This document shows positions 17,873 to 26,856 of a DNA stretch of 64,000 bases, one piece after another. The position numbers and the translations under genes are program-made. Position 1 is the first letter of the stretch, and each line of letters begins with the position of its first letter. A model generated the notes under the pieces. That model saw only the letters and a program-made list of their open reading frames with translations. It did not search any database and had not been told where the DNA came from. Source of the DNA: Serratia proteamaculans (GTDB taxonomy: Bacteria; Pseudomonadota; Gammaproteobacteria; Enterobacterales; Enterobacteriaceae); the NCBI RefSeq assembly GCF_013337185.1, contig NZ_SWDE01000001.1, positions 1,178,001 to 1,242,000 of the forward strand. Direction: 5' to 3'.

Positions 17873-19174
17873 TTAATTAAACTGCGGCAGATAGGCCTGA
17901 TTCAGGCTCAACACCTCGTCCAGCAAGGGCTGCGCAATGCCGACACCGCCAATCAGCGGGTTAACCACCAGCGCCAACAAAGCACCCTGACGATCGCCAT
18001 GTACCGCCGCCTCTATAGTCAGGCGTTCAAAATCTTTAACCTGTTGAGTCAACCCGTTCATGGCCAGTGGCAACGGGCCGAAGCTCAGCGGATGCGCACC
18101 CTGTGCATCAATCACACAGTTGGTTTCAATCACCGCATCATCAGGCAAGCCCTGAATGGCACCGTTATTGCGAGTATTCACCACCAGTACCTTGCCGCTG
18201 TTATTGTGGATCGCGCGGATCAATTCGACCGCTACCTCAGAATAGAAAGCACCGCCGCGGAAACTCAGTTGCTCAGGTTTTTTATCCAGCGTCGGATCGG
18301 CATATAAGGCGAATAACTCAGCTTCTACCTTCATCACCTGCTCGGCACGGGTGCCCTGTGCCGCAGCCGCTTCCAGCTCTTCTTCCAGCATGCCGGCGGT
18401 CTGATAAAAATAGCGGTGATACGGACAAGGAATGGCCCCCAGTGCCTGCAGAAATGCCGGAGGCCACGGCAGGTCTTTGATGTTGTTCATCGACAACGTT
18501 TCGCCATTGCTTAACATCTCCAGCACTTTGGCGGTCACATCCTTACCGCTTTGTGTCACCTGATGCACCCACACCATATGGTTCAGCCCGGCAAACCGCA
18601 GATCTACCTGGTCGTGCGGCGCTTTCAGCATATCGGCGATCATGTGATGCATGGTGATCGGCACGTTGCACAAACCAATAATCTTTGCCTTGCTGTAACG
18701 CGAGACGGCTTCGGTGACGATCCCCGCCGGGTTAGTGAAGTTGATAATCCAGGCATCCGGCGCCACCGCCTCTACCACGCGTGCCACCTCCAGCATCACT
18801 GGAATGGTGCGCAACGCCTTGGCAAAACCGCCAACACCGGTGGTTTCCTGGCCCAGACGCTGGTATTTCAGCCCCAGACGCTCATCGGCGGCGCGGGCTG
18901 CCAGTTGCCCCACCCGCAGTTGAGTCAGTACAAAGCTGGCACCGCGAATGGCCGGCTCCAGCGTGAAATGTACCGAAACCACCACCTGCTCCAGCCCATT
19001 GCGCTTAAGCATTCTTTTGGTCAGCTCGGCAATGATGCTCACTTTCTCACGGCCGGACTCCACATCGACCAGCGCCAGCTCGGTTAACGGCACATCCTGA
19101 TAATGCGCGATCAATCCTTCGACCAATTCCGGCGTGTAGCTACTGCCCCCGCCTATTACGGTGATTTTAGTCAT
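17873..19174 (-). CDS. 6-phospho-beta-glucosidase, glycoside hydrolase family 4
   Basis: Cytosolic NAD+- and Mn2+-dependent hydrolase that cleaves the phosphorylated disaccharide delivered by the PTS. The 433-residue product begins with the nucleotide-binding motif VIGGGSSYTPELVEG. It has the metal ligands expected for GH4: Cys169 in GLCNVPITMHH and His199 in GLNHMVWVH. NFTNPAGIVTEA is also family-typical. It overlaps the EIIA gene by eight bases. Closest characterised relatives are ChbF/CelF (chitobiose, cellobiose) and LicH. Confidence 0.92.
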   Translation of the reverse strand: MTKITVIGGGSSYTPELVEGLIAHYQDVPLTELALVDVESGREKVSIIAELTKRMLKRNGLEQVVVSVHFTLEPAIRGASFVLTQLRVGQLAARAADERLGLKYQRLGQETTGVGGFAKALRTIPVMLEVARVVEAVAPDAWIINFTNPAGIVTEAVSRYSKAKIIGLCNVPITMHHMIADMLKAPHDQVDLRFAGLNHMVWVHQVTQSGKDVTAKVLEMLSNGETLSMNNIKDLPWPPAFLQALGAIPCPYHRYFYQTAGMLEEELEAAAAQGTRAEQVMKVEAELFALYADPTLDKKPEQLSFRGGAFYSEVAVELIRAIHNNSGKVLVVNTRNNGAIQGLPDDAVIETNCVIDAQGAHPLSFGPLPLAMNGLTQQVKDFERLTIEAAVHGDRQGALLALVVNPLIGGVGIAQPLLDEVLSLNQAYLPQFN

Positions 19175-19490
19175 TGCCTGCCCCCTGGGGTAAACGACGA
19201 TAAAGTTCGATCATGTCAGTGGCCAGATCCTGGATCAGCATCGCATTCATCAAATGATCCTGCGCGTGCACCAGAATTAAACTGACCGGTACCTTTCCAC
19301 AGCCTTCATCCATGCCAATCAGTTCCGTCTGCATGCCATGCGCCCGGCCAATACCGGCTTTCGCCTCTTCCAGCCTGGCGCTGGCGGCTTCAAATTCACC
19401 ACGGCGAGCCAACTGCAATGCAGAAAGCAGCGAGCTACGCGCACTACCGGCATGAACCAGCAATTCCATCACGCTAGTTTCCAAATCCAT
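19167..19490 (-). CDS. PTS EIIA component, lactose/cellobiose family
   Basis: Small helical phosphocarrier of 107 residues that passes phosphate from HPr to EIIB. The phosphorylation-site region VSLILVHAQDHLMNAM is intact. GGGGGAGG sits ahead of two adjacent ATGs; the second (19490) has the better spacing. Its stop overlaps the GH4 start. The order B-A-F-C differs from E. coli chbBCARFG, and no AraC-type ChbR is present. Confidence 0.92.
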   Translation of the reverse strand: MDLETSVMELLVHAGSARSSLLSALQLARRGEFEAASARLEEAKAGIGRAHGMQTELIGMDEGCGKVPVSLILVHAQDHLMNAMLIQDLATDMIELYRRLPQGAGND

Positions 19491-19604
19491 CATTACCTCC
19501 CCCGGCCTGATTCCAGACACGGCGATCCCACCGCGGGTTAATAAAACAACCCGTGGTAAATCAATAAATAAATGAATATGGGGAACGGCGTCCCCAGAGT
19601 GTTA

Positions 19605-19910
19605 TCAGGCCAGCAGGCTAAGTGCCTTGTCCAGCACCTTATCGCCGCGCATGGTGCCGTAATCCATCATGTCGATAACCGCCACGGCTTTGCCCAATGG
19701 TGCCGCCAGTTCGGCCAGCCGCGCATGTTCATATTTCACCTGCGGCCCCAACAGGACGATGTCTGCCCGCCCCAGGATGCGTTCAAAGTCTGCCACCGGA
19801 ACGGCTTCGATCTCGATATCCAGCGCCCGTTTTTGCGCTTCGTTCTTCATTTTTTGTACCAACATGCTGGTCGACATTCCTGCGGCACAGCATAAGACGA
19901 TTGTTTGCAT
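19605..19910 (-). CDS. PTS EIIB component, lactose/cellobiose family
   Basis: First gene of the operon: a 101-residue cytosolic phosphocarrier. The phosphorylated cysteine lies in the P-loop IVLCCAAGMSTSML (Cys8 by comparison; Cys7 is adjacent). ADIVLLGPQVKYEHARL is also family-typical. It faces the RpiR-family regulator across a 400-base control region that holds two matching palindromes. Confidence 0.92.
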   Translation of the reverse strand: MQTIVLCCAAGMSTSMLVQKMKNEAQKRALDIEIEAVPVADFERILGRADIVLLGPQVKYEHARLAELAAPLGKAVAVIDMMDYGTMRGDKVLDKALSLLA

Positions 19911-20055
19911 TTTTCAGTGTCCCGGTTGTTAGCCACCACGGCTGTTCAAATATAAAACAGCTCTGTAACACGCTTGTAAATACCTTAGATCCATACGATT
20001 TTATTATGATTTTTACTTAATCATTTAAAAACAATTGGTTAACATAAAAATATCA

Positions 20056-20070
20056 TGAAAATTTTTTTCA
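20056..20070. promoter_or_regulatory. Candidate regulator operator 1
   Basis: TGAAAATTTTTTTCA: TGAAAA and TTTTCA as inverted repeats separated by three bases. The same layout recurs at 20201. Confidence 0.5.
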
Positions 20071-20200
20071 ACACTGTGATCGGCGATCTAATTATTGGTT
20101 TTAAAATAGCGGTTAAAATTTTTAATTGTTTAAATACAATAAGATAAAAACACAATTAATAAACACTGAGATGGGCATCGTGTTTTCCAACAGGACGCGT

Positions 20201-20215
20201 TGAAAATTATTTTCA
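20201..20215. promoter_or_regulatory. Candidate regulator operator 2
   Basis: TGAAAATTATTTTCA, identical in both half-sites and spacing to the element at 20056, 145 bases away. It lies about 100 bases ahead of the regulator start. Confidence 0.5.
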
Positions 20216-20313
20216 TTGGTTTATTCTGCCAATCAGGGCTTTATAGCGTGCGAAAAACAGGCTAGTTTGAAGCTTCGGGCATCGGTTGGCATAACAGAAG
20301 GGACACTGCAGTT

Positions 20314-21456
20314 ATGGATCTCGTTTACCACATTCAGTTCCGTCAGGATCCGTTCAACCGTCAGGAGGCGAAAGTCGCCCGGACCATCCTGGACAATCCC
20401 GGATTCACTTCAACTGCGACTATTGAACAGTTGGCGGAACGGGCCGGCGTCAGTACCGAGATCGTCACGCATTTTGCCCAATCTCTTGGTTGTCAGGATC
20501 TTAACGACTTTATCTCGTTGATGCGCACTCAGCCTGTACCGGTAAACCCGCCGGCAGCCGTGGCGCAACCGGTACTGGGCGGCATGGATATCGCTTTCGC
20601 CTCCGCCGCCGGTATCGGCAAACTGCCCGGCGTCAGCCCAACGACTTTGAGCCGCTTCGCCAAATCCATCGGTTGTGAAGATATCGGCGACATCGTCTAT
20701 CAGATCCGCGCGCGGCAAAACCAACTCAGCCAGCAGGAAGCCAAGGTTGCACAGACCATTTTGGACGATATCGCCTTTGCCTCTTCCGCTACGATCGAGC
20801 TGCTGGCCAGTCAGGCAGGGGTCAGCCCGGCAACCATCACCCGTTTCGCCAAAACCATAGGTTGTGATGATATTCGCGATCTGCGCATGAAGCTGGCGCA
20901 GGCCAGCGTCAGTGGATCACGCTATTTGACTGCCCAAACGACGCCCAATGGGCCACCTCGTTTGTGGCTGCAACGCGTCAACGACGTGGAAACCACGCTG
21001 CATCAGCAGCTACAACAGGTTGAACATTCAGCATTAATCGACGCCAGCCAACAGATAAGCCAGTGTAAAAGCGTGCATATTTTTGGCGTAAACAGCATGG
21101 CGCTGTACGTTAACGAGCTGCAACAACGCCTGGTGGGTTTGGGCTATCCCGCTTTTGCCTGTCAGGATGCGGCACTGATGCGCATGACCGCCTCCACCCT
21201 GAGTACGCAACAGTGCGTGATACTGCTATCACTGAGTGGGGAAAATACCGATTTGCTCAACGCCGCCAGGTTGGCCGGTGCCACTGGCGCTTATCGTATC
21301 GCGTTGACCCCGGCAGCCAGCACGCTGGCATCCCTGGCAGATAAGGTCTTGCCCCTGAGCGGTGGCAGTGCCGCACGCTACGGGCTGATGCTGACTCTGG
21401 ATCTGTTGCTGGCGCAATTGCTGCCAGAAAGCCTCGGTGCGCAAGCGGAAGATTAA
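20314..21456 (+). CDS. MurR/RpiR-family regulator with three HTH segments and a SIS domain
   Basis: Likely local regulator of the divergent PTS operon, 380 residues. RpiR proteins normally have one N-terminal HTH_6 and one sugar-phosphate-binding SIS domain. Here residues ~13-70 (FNRQEAKVARTILDNPGF...) and ~137-195 (LSQQEAKVAQTILDDIAF...) are two full HTH_6 copies. A third, shortened copy (~88-132, GVSPTTLSRFAKSIGCEDI) lies between them. The SIS domain covers ~235-365 (HIFGVNSMALYVNELQQRL, ILLSLSGENTDLLNAARLAG). AAGGGACACTGCAGTT precedes the ATG. The ligand is presumably the phosphorylated disaccharide or its product. Confidence 0.85.
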   Translation: MDLVYHIQFRQDPFNRQEAKVARTILDNPGFTSTATIEQLAERAGVSTEIVTHFAQSLGCQDLNDFISLMRTQPVPVNPPAAVAQPVLGGMDIAFASAAGIGKLPGVSPTTLSRFAKSIGCEDIGDIVYQIRARQNQLSQQEAKVAQTILDDIAFASSATIELLASQAGVSPATITRFAKTIGCDDIRDLRMKLAQASVSGSRYLTAQTTPNGPPRLWLQRVNDVETTLHQQLQQVEHSALIDASQQISQCKSVHIFGVNSMALYVNELQQRLVGLGYPAFACQDAALMRMTASTLSTQQCVILLSLSGENTDLLNAARLAGATGAYRIALTPAASTLASLADKVLPLSGGSAARYGLMLTLDLLLAQLLPESLGAQAED

Positions 21457-21569
21457 ATCCACAGAACAAGCCTTAACTATGGCTAACACCTGAGGTTTTT
21501 CCTAATTAGCCATCCAGATGACCACTCCCTATTGATGGGAATATTCTTACTACGTTATCGTTAACATCC

Positions 21570-21591
21570 CACTTAGGTAGTGACCTAAGTG
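21570..21591. promoter_or_regulatory. Perfect 9 bp palindrome ahead of the YmgB-like gene
   Basis: CACTTAGGT and ACCTAAGTG are exact inverted repeats around AGTG. No T run follows, so an operator is more likely than a terminator. It lies about 80 bases before the YmgB-like start. Confidence 0.5.
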
Positions 21592-21626
21592 AAATTTGCA
21601 CAACTTTAATTTTTATATGGCTTCTC

Positions 21627-21644
21627 TGCCAGCTTCGGCTGGCA
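21627..21644 (+). other. UUCG-capped leader hairpin
   Basis: TGCCAGC and GCTGGCA form a 7 bp stem closed by TTCG, 28 bases before the YmgB-like ATG. It is a very stable RNA hairpin. It could terminate weakly (ACTTTAAATTT follows) or protect the 5' end of the message. Confidence 0.5.
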
Positions 21645-21672
21645 CTTTAAATTTCATCAGCGGTAAAATTCC

Positions 21673-21903
21673 ATGATCGATTACTCCCTTTACGGTCTCA
21701 ACGATAAAGATATCGAGACGTACCGTGAACAAATTTACAGCCTGCTCGGCAAGGGCGTTATTCAGGTGCTCTCCGCCAACAAGCCCATCAGCAAACAAAG
21801 CATTCTCGCCTATCTGATCAAAGAGATCGAAACACAACCCGATGGCCATTGCCAAAAGCTGCACAGAGCGGCAATCGAAGTCATTGGTATCACCGGCCGC
21901 TAA
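21673..21903 (+). CDS. YmgB/AriR-family biofilm and acid-resistance regulator
   Basis: A 76-residue helical protein. The C-terminal part SKQSILAYLIKEIETQPDGHCQKLHRAAIEVI aligns by eye with E. coli AriR (YmgB), whose matching part is NKNIILSLIHSLETTSD and onward. The E. coli family members act through the Rcs phosphorelay in biofilm formation and acid resistance and form helical dimers. The match is short, so the family call is probable rather than certain. A 35-residue membrane peptide follows eight bases after the stop, so the two probably share a transcript. Confidence 0.68.
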   Translation: MIDYSLYGLNDKDIETYREQIYSLLGKGVIQVLSANKPISKQSILAYLIKEIETQPDGHCQKLHRAAIEVIGITGR

Positions 21904-21911
21904 GGAACTGC

Positions 21912-22019
21912 ATGCGAAAATCGGATCTATGCGCCATCATCTCTATCGCCGCCGTCGTGGCCCTGATGTGGGTAGCGAACTATAACGCTGATCTAGCACC
22001 GCCGTTTGGTATTCACTAG
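21912..22019 (+). CDS. 35-residue membrane peptide
   Basis: ATG frame directly after the YmgB-like gene, with AAGGAACTGC as ribosome site. It has a basic start (MRKSD), one membrane span (LCAIISIAAVVALMWVANY) and a short tail ADLAPPFGIH. Spacing and ribosome site support translation. The family is not known to me. Confidence 0.58.
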   Translation: MRKSDLCAIISIAAVVALMWVANYNADLAPPFGIH

Positions 22020-22184
22020 TGCGACCAAGTCTTTCAGGAGAGATAGATAAGAACAACCCCGGCTCAATCGCCGGGTATTACGCCAGGCCAGAATGATTGG
22101 TGTCGTTTGGGTGACAGTAAATTATTTGTGCGCGAATAAAATAAGAGGATAACAGGCAGGCATGGTTTAGCGGAGGCCAGAAAC

Positions 22185-22206
22185 AAAAAAACCGCCTTCC
22201 GGCGGT
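22185..22206 (-). terminator. Terminator of the tRNA operon
   Basis: Read on the - strand: ACCGCC, loop GGAA, GGCGGT, then six or more Ts. It lies about 45 bases after leuZ. Confidence 0.9.
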
Positions 22207-22251
22207 CACGACATTACTACTTATTGCTTGTTATTCTTGAATTTATTTTCC

Positions 22252-22337
22252 TGGTACCCGGGGCGGGACTTGAACCCGCACAGCCATAAGCCGAGGGATT
22301 TTAAATCCCTTGTGTCTACCGATTTCACCACCCGGGC
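22252..22337 (-). tRNA. leuZ: tRNA-Leu (TAA)
   Basis: Class II tRNA of 86 bases with encoded CCA: acceptor stem GCCCGGG/CCCGGGT, anticodon arm AGGGATTTAAAATCCCT giving TAA, and a long variable arm (CGGCTTATGGCTG). Same gene order as E. coli glyW-cysT-leuZ downstream of pgsA. Confidence 0.97.
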
Positions 22338-22347
22338 TCGGGAAAAT

Positions 22348-22421
22348 TGGAGGCGCGTTCCGGAGTCGAACCGGACTAGACGGATTTGCAATCCGCTACA
22401 TAACCGCTTTGTTAACGCGCC
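22348..22421 (-). tRNA. cysT: tRNA-Cys (GCA)
   Basis: 74 bases with encoded CCA: acceptor GGCGCGT/ACGCGCC, anticodon loop TTGCAAA giving GCA. Middle gene of the conserved three-tRNA cluster. Confidence 0.97.
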
Positions 22422-22478
22422 TAAATTCTGTTTGCCTTTTTCAGGCTAAAGCTCGTAAAACACCAGCTTTATCAAATT

Positions 22479-22554
<76 letters not shown>

Positions 22555-22699
22555 ATTAATCAGAACTTACTGATTTTTTTGCTATCTTTCGGCAAATCAC
22601 TGCTGCCGTCTGATGCGATGCATTCTACTTACCTGACGTAATGAGTCAATAAAATTGTTGGCTCATTACGTTTGTTTGACGATTTTTGCAGCGCTTTGA

Positions 22700-23248
22700 T
22701 CAGGGTTCCAGCAAATCTTTGCGGGCAGCGTTCAAATATTGGAACATTGACCAGAAAGTCAGCACCGCCGCGATGTACAACAAACCAAAGGACACATACT
22801 CAACGGAGCGGTCCGGGCGCCATAGCAGGCCGACCAGCGACATCATTTGCGCCATGGTTTTTACTTTACCAATCCAGGACACCGCTACGCTGCTGCGCTT
22901 ACCAATCTCCGCCATCCACTCACGCAGTGACGAGATGATAATTTCACGAGCAATCATGGTCGCCGCCGGCAGAGTAATCCACCAGACGTGGTAGTGTTCC
23001 GCCACCAGCACCAGTGCCACCGCCACCATCACCTTGTCCGCGACCGGGTCGAGGAAGGCCCCAAATCGGGTAGTTTGCTTCCAGCGACGGGCGAGGAAAC
23101 CATCAAACCAGTCGGTTATGGCAGCAAACACAAAGATGACGGCGCAAACCATCGGAGCCCAGGTGAACGGCAGATAAAATGCCAGAACAAAGAATGGGAT
23201 CAGAACTACGCGAAACAGAGTAAGCCAAGTCGGTATATTCAATTGCAT
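22700..23248 (-). CDS. pgsA: Phosphatidylglycerophosphate synthase
   Basis: Inner-membrane enzyme (182 residues) that joins CDP-diacylglycerol and glycerol-3-phosphate in the committed step to phosphatidylglycerol and cardiolipin. The CDP-alcohol phosphotransferase motif D-G-x2-A-R-x8-G-x3-D-x3-D is intact as [20 protein letters not shown]. It has four or more membrane spans. It lies after uvrC and ahead of the tRNA cluster as in E. coli. Essential in most enterobacteria. Confidence 0.96.
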   Translation of the reverse strand: MQLNIPTWLTLFRVVLIPFFVLAFYLPFTWAPMVCAVIFVFAAITDWFDGFLARRWKQTTRFGAFLDPVADKVMVAVALVLVAEHYHVWWITLPAATMIAREIIISSLREWMAEIGKRSSVAVSWIGKVKTMAQMMSLVGLLWRPDRSVEYVSFGLLYIAAVLTFWSMFQYLNAARKDLLEP

Positions 23249-23306
23249 AATGCTAGGGTAACTATCTGGCTGGAGTGGGAATTAAGAGTATGTTGCTACA
23301 TTGCCC

Positions 23307-25139
23307 TCAGTGTTTCAATGCATTGTAGATCTTTTCTGCCAATGCTTGTGAAATACCCGGCACTTTTGCAATTTCCTCAACGCTGGCGTTCAATAATGGT
23401 TGAAGTCCACCCATATACTTCAACAGCACCTGTCGCCTTTTTGGTCCAACGCCGTCGATCAGTTCCAACGCGCTGGTATTTCTTACTTTTGCCCTTCTCT
23501 GCCGATGCCCGGTGATCGCGTGGTTATGCGAATCATCGCGGATATGCTGGATCAGATGCAACGCCGGTGAATCCGACGGCAAAGCAATCCCCTCACCTTC
23601 AGGTACAAAGAACAGTGTTTCCAACCCGGCTTTACGGTCAGCGCCTTTGGCGATGCCAATCAGCAGGGGTTTGTTTTTATCCCAGCTCACGTTCAGCGAG
23701 TTAAACACTTCAATCGCCATACCAAGCTGCCCTTTACCGCCATCAATAAAGATAACGTCGGGGATTTTTTTCTCTTCCAGAGCCTTACCATAGCGGCGTT
23801 TCAACACTTGCGCCATCGCCGCATAGTCATCCCCTGGGGTAATACCGCTGATATTATAGCGCCGATACTCGGAACGCAGCGGCCCATTAGCGTCAAACAC
23901 CACGCAGGAAGCGACGGTTTGCTCACCCATGGTATGGCTGATGTCGAAACATTCCATGCGGTTAATCTCGGAAAGATCCAACACCTTGGTTAGTTCGGCC
24001 AGCCGCTGATGAATGGTCGACTGCTGGGAAAGCTTGGTGGTCAGAGCGGTCGCTGCATTGGTACGTGCCAGTTTAAGGTAGCGTGCACGGTCTCCTCGCG
24101 GTTTACTCTGGATCTGGATTTTGCGACCGGCCAGTTCAGACAGCGACTCGGCCAGCAGGTCTTTTTCCGGCAAAGTGAAATCCAACAGAATTTCCGCCGG
24201 CAAGGTGCGCATCTGGCTGCCCTGTAAATAGAACTGACCGACAAACGTCTGCACCACTTCGCTCATATCGGTGCCGCCCGGTACTTTGGGGAAGTAGCTG
24301 CGGCTGCCCAACACTTTGCCCTGGCGAATAAACAGGACATGCAGACAGGCCATACCGGCCTCGAATGCCACGCCGATCACGTCCAGATCGTCGCTGTTAC
24401 CGGATACAAACTGACGTTCAGTCACCCTGCGTACCGCCTGGATTTGATCCCGAATCCGCGCTGCCTCTTCGAAGTTCAAAGCCTTGCTGGCGTTTTCCAT
24501 CCGTTCGATCAACTGATGCAGAACCTGTTGATCCTTGCCGGACAGGAACAGGCGCACATACTCCACCTGCTGACGATATTCATCTTCACTCACCAGCCCG
24601 GCGACACAAGGCCCCAGGCAACGGCCAATCTGGTACTGCAAACAAGGGCGCGAGCGGTTGCGGTATACGCTGTTCTCGCACTGACGTATCGGGAACAGTT
24701 TCTGCAGCAGCGCCAGCGTCTCACGCACGGCATAGGAATTAGGGAATGGGCCGAAGTATTCCCCCTTGGCATGTTTGGCACCACGATGCACGGCCAGCCG
24801 CGGGTGGCTGTCCGCACTGAGGAAGATCAGCGGATAAGATTTATCGTCTCGCAAAAGAACATTATATCGCGGCTGGTATAACTTTATGTAGTTATGCTCC
24901 AGTAATAGCGCTTCTGTTTCGGTGTGTGTAACAGTAACGTCTATTTGCGCGATATTTTTAACCAGCGTCTCAGTTTTACGACTCCCCACCTGCTGGCGGA
25001 AGTAACTGGCGAGGCGTTTTTTCAGATCTTTAGCTTTACCGACGTAGATAACCGTGCCAGTAGCGTCGTACATTCGGTAGACGCCAGGCTGGCTGGTTAC
25101 GGTGCTTAGAAATGCTTTGGCATCAAAACGGTCACTCAC
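23307..25139 (-). CDS. uvrC: Excinuclease ABC subunit C
   Basis: Nuclease of nucleotide-excision repair that cuts on both sides of a lesion held by UvrB. The 610-residue product has the GIY-YIG domain ([21 protein letters not shown], residues ~18-38), the cysteine cluster ([14 protein letters not shown]), the UvrB-binding UVR motif (~205-240), the RNase H-like endonuclease domain with [10 protein letters not shown], and two C-terminal HhH motifs. It overlaps the end of uvrY by eight bases, as expected for the uvrY-uvrC operon. A shorter paralogue, Cho, is at 47805. Confidence 0.97.
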   Translation of the reverse strand: MSDRFDAKAFLSTVTSQPGVYRMYDATGTVIYVGKAKDLKKRLASYFRQQVGSRKTETLVKNIAQIDVTVTHTETEALLLEHNYIKLYQPRYNVLLRDDKSYPLIFLSADSHPRLAVHRGAKHAKGEYFGPFPNSYAVRETLALLQKLFPIRQCENSVYRNRSRPCLQYQIGRCLGPCVAGLVSEDEYRQQVEYVRLFLSGKDQQVLHQLIERMENASKALNFEEAARIRDQIQAVRRVTERQFVSGNSDDLDVIGVAFEAGMACLHVLFIRQGKVLGSRSYFPKVPGGTDMSEVVQTFVGQFYLQGSQMRTLPAEILLDFTLPEKDLLAESLSELAGRKIQIQSKPRGDRARYLKLARTNAATALTTKLSQQSTIHQRLAELTKVLDLSEINRMECFDISHTMGEQTVASCVVFDANGPLRSEYRRYNISGITPGDDYAAMAQVLKRRYGKALEEKKIPDVIFIDGGKGQLGMAIEVFNSLNVSWDKNKPLLIGIAKGADRKAGLETLFFVPEGEGIALPSDSPALHLIQHIRDDSHNHAITGHRQRRAKVRNTSALELIDGVGPKRRQVLLKYMGGLQPLLNASVEEIAKVPGISQALAEKIYNALKH

Positions 25140-25788
25140 TGCTTAACAACGTCTCCGCATTGAACAATCCGTGTCGGATAGCCAGGTGTGTCAATTCAAC
25201 ATCACCGCTGATATTCAGCTTGCTGAACATGCGGTAACGATAACTGTTCACCGTTTTAGGGCTGAGACTCAGTTGTTCTGAGATCTCGTTGACCTTTTTG
25301 CCTTTGGTGATCATCAGCATAATCTGCAGCTCGCGCTCAGACAGACAGCTAAACGGCGTTTCCGTCTGTGGCTCCAACTGGCTCAATGCCATCTGCTGGG
25401 CAATATCGGACGCAATATAACGCTGCCCGGCCTGCACGGCACGAATCGCATTAACCACATCCTGTGGTGCTGCGCCCTTGCTCAGATAGCCTGCAGCACC
25501 CGCCTGCATCACCTTGGCCGGCAATGGATTTTCGGTATGAATAGTCAGCATGATGACTTTAACGTCGGGCGCATAGCGTACAATCTTGCGCGTGGCTTCC
25601 AGCCCGCCAATACCCGGCATGTTCATATCCATAAGAACGATATCTACAGCATTGCCACGGCACCATTTCACGGCATCTTCACCGCACTGGGCCTCCCCGA
25701 CAACTTTTATACCTTTGATATCTTCAAGAATGCGTCGTATCCCTGCGCGCACCAGTTCGTGGTCATCAACAAGAAGAACGCTAATCAA
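25132..25788 (-). CDS. uvrY: Response regulator UvrY (BarA partner)
   Basis: FixJ/NarL-type response regulator that, once phosphorylated by BarA, turns on the CsrB/CsrC small RNAs. It controls carbon storage, motility and virulence genes. Receiver domain with acidic pocket (LLVDDHE), phosphoacceptor Asp in VLMDMNMPG (about residue 54) and Lys in YLSKGAA; C-terminal LuxR-type HTH ([23 protein letters not shown]). I place the start at TTG 25788, eight bases after GGAG, which gives 218 residues, exactly the E. coli length; the frame continues 11 codons upstream without a better site. Confidence 0.95.
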   Translation of the reverse strand: MISVLLVDDHELVRAGIRRILEDIKGIKVVGEAQCGEDAVKWCRGNAVDIVLMDMNMPGIGGLEATRKIVRYAPDVKVIMLTIHTENPLPAKVMQAGAAGYLSKGAAPQDVVNAIRAVQAGQRYIASDIAQQMALSQLEPQTETPFSCLSERELQIMLMITKGKKVNEISEQLSLSPKTVNSYRYRMFSKLNISGDVELTHLAIRHGLFNAETLLSSE

Positions 25789-26554
25789 GGAAAAATCTCC
25801 AAAAAGAAGGGAGTAACGCAATCAGCCTCTGTTATAGGCAGAGATATTACTTGTTTTTCAGCCAAGAATGAACACAGATTAATACTTACTCCCGATTAAC
25901 TTTGCGCAATGGGCCAGATTTTTGAATTTTAGTCACCCAGCGCAGCCCGATAAAGCCGGTGTTTGCCGATAAAAAGCCGACGATGTGAATATTACCATGC
26001 GGGCTTCTGGTCTCATGATAGTGCGTCTAACCTAAACCGCAGGTAAAATCAGTGTAAGCAATCGCAACACAAATAATATTAACACCAACAGGACTGGATT
26101 GTAATTCATTGAAACAAAACAAAATAACAAGATTACCTTTATCTCACAGGGTGAAATTCATTGCAAAAGAAATTATTCAATCCATGCCAGGCCAACGTCA
26201 GGCGAGAAGCTAATGTTGGTCATTTAAATAACCGGAACAAGTTAACAATAACCGGGCAGACAAATACTTATTAACTCAAAAAAAATAACTTGGCGGTATT
26301 GTTCAGCAAGCCGATTAATTCATCAATAGTGAGTATGCACTATAATGTGAAGTCGCTTAAACCCTGGAACTGACCCCAGCTAATGGTACGGGCACCGAGA
26401 CAGCGCTATCAGTGCAGATGGATATCTGCATGCTATGCTATACTCCGCGCCCAGTTAAATACGCATCTGCAGGTCCGAGTGAAATGAAATCGGTGTGGGT
26501 GTGCATCAAAATGCACTTTGTTTCAGGCTTCGGCCTCATAAATCAGGAGAGAAA
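25789..26554. other. Intergenic region between uvrY and yecF
   Basis: About 765 bases without a convincing gene, AT-rich in its middle. It must hold the uvrY promoter on the - strand. On the + strand a TATAAT hexamer at 26341-26346 and an extended -10 (TGCTATACT, 26436-26444) are seen. The second is well placed to drive yecF with a leader of about 100 bases. I found no convincing small RNA. Confidence 0.5.
26436..26444 (+). promoter_or_regulatory. Extended -10 promoter element for yecF
   Basis: TGCTATACT matches TGn-TATAAT closely; no good -35 lies at 17 bases. The GC-rich CCGCGCCC follows directly. Confidence 0.45.
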
Positions 26555-26779
26555 ATGAGCAACGTTGATTTCACTACGTCTGCAAACCCGGAAACGCTGG
26601 CAACAGAAGTTGCCTGCCTCAAAGCCACGCTGACGCTGATCCTGAAATCGATCGGCCAGGCCGATGCCGGGAAAGTCATTATCAACATGGAGCGCTTTAT
26701 TGCGCAGATTGAAGACCCGACCCAGGCCGAAATTTTTAAAAACAGCATCCAACAGATTAAGCACGCTTACCGTCAATAA
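26555..26779 (+). CDS. yecF: YecF family protein (DUF2594)
   Basis: A 74-residue helical protein matching E. coli YecF: EVACLKATLTLILKSIGQADAGKV here versus [20 protein letters not shown] there, and both end KQIKQAYRQ or IQQIKHAYRQ. The E. coli gene also sits next to uvrY. Function unknown. The ATG at 26555 follows AGGAGAGAAA; upstream in-frame starts lack a ribosome site. Synteny makes the call strong. Confidence 0.9.
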   Translation: MSNVDFTTSANPETLATEVACLKATLTLILKSIGQADAGKVIINMERFIAQIEDPTQAEIFKNSIQQIKHAYRQ

Positions 26780-26856
26780 TCTGTCGCCCTTCCGGCCTGC
26801 CGTCATCGCGGGCCCGTTCCCTCTGCGGGAAGGGTGCTGACTGCACCCCGCCAGAC

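Larger units (their letters stand above)
19911..20313. promoter_or_regulatory. Divergent control region between the PTS operon and its regulator
   Basis: A very AT-rich, gene-free stretch. It contains two near-identical palindromes (20056-20070, 20201-20215), plus TGTGATCGGCGATCTA at about 20075, which matches only the left half of a CRP site. A PTS operon under catabolite control and a local regulator would fit. Confidence 0.6.
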
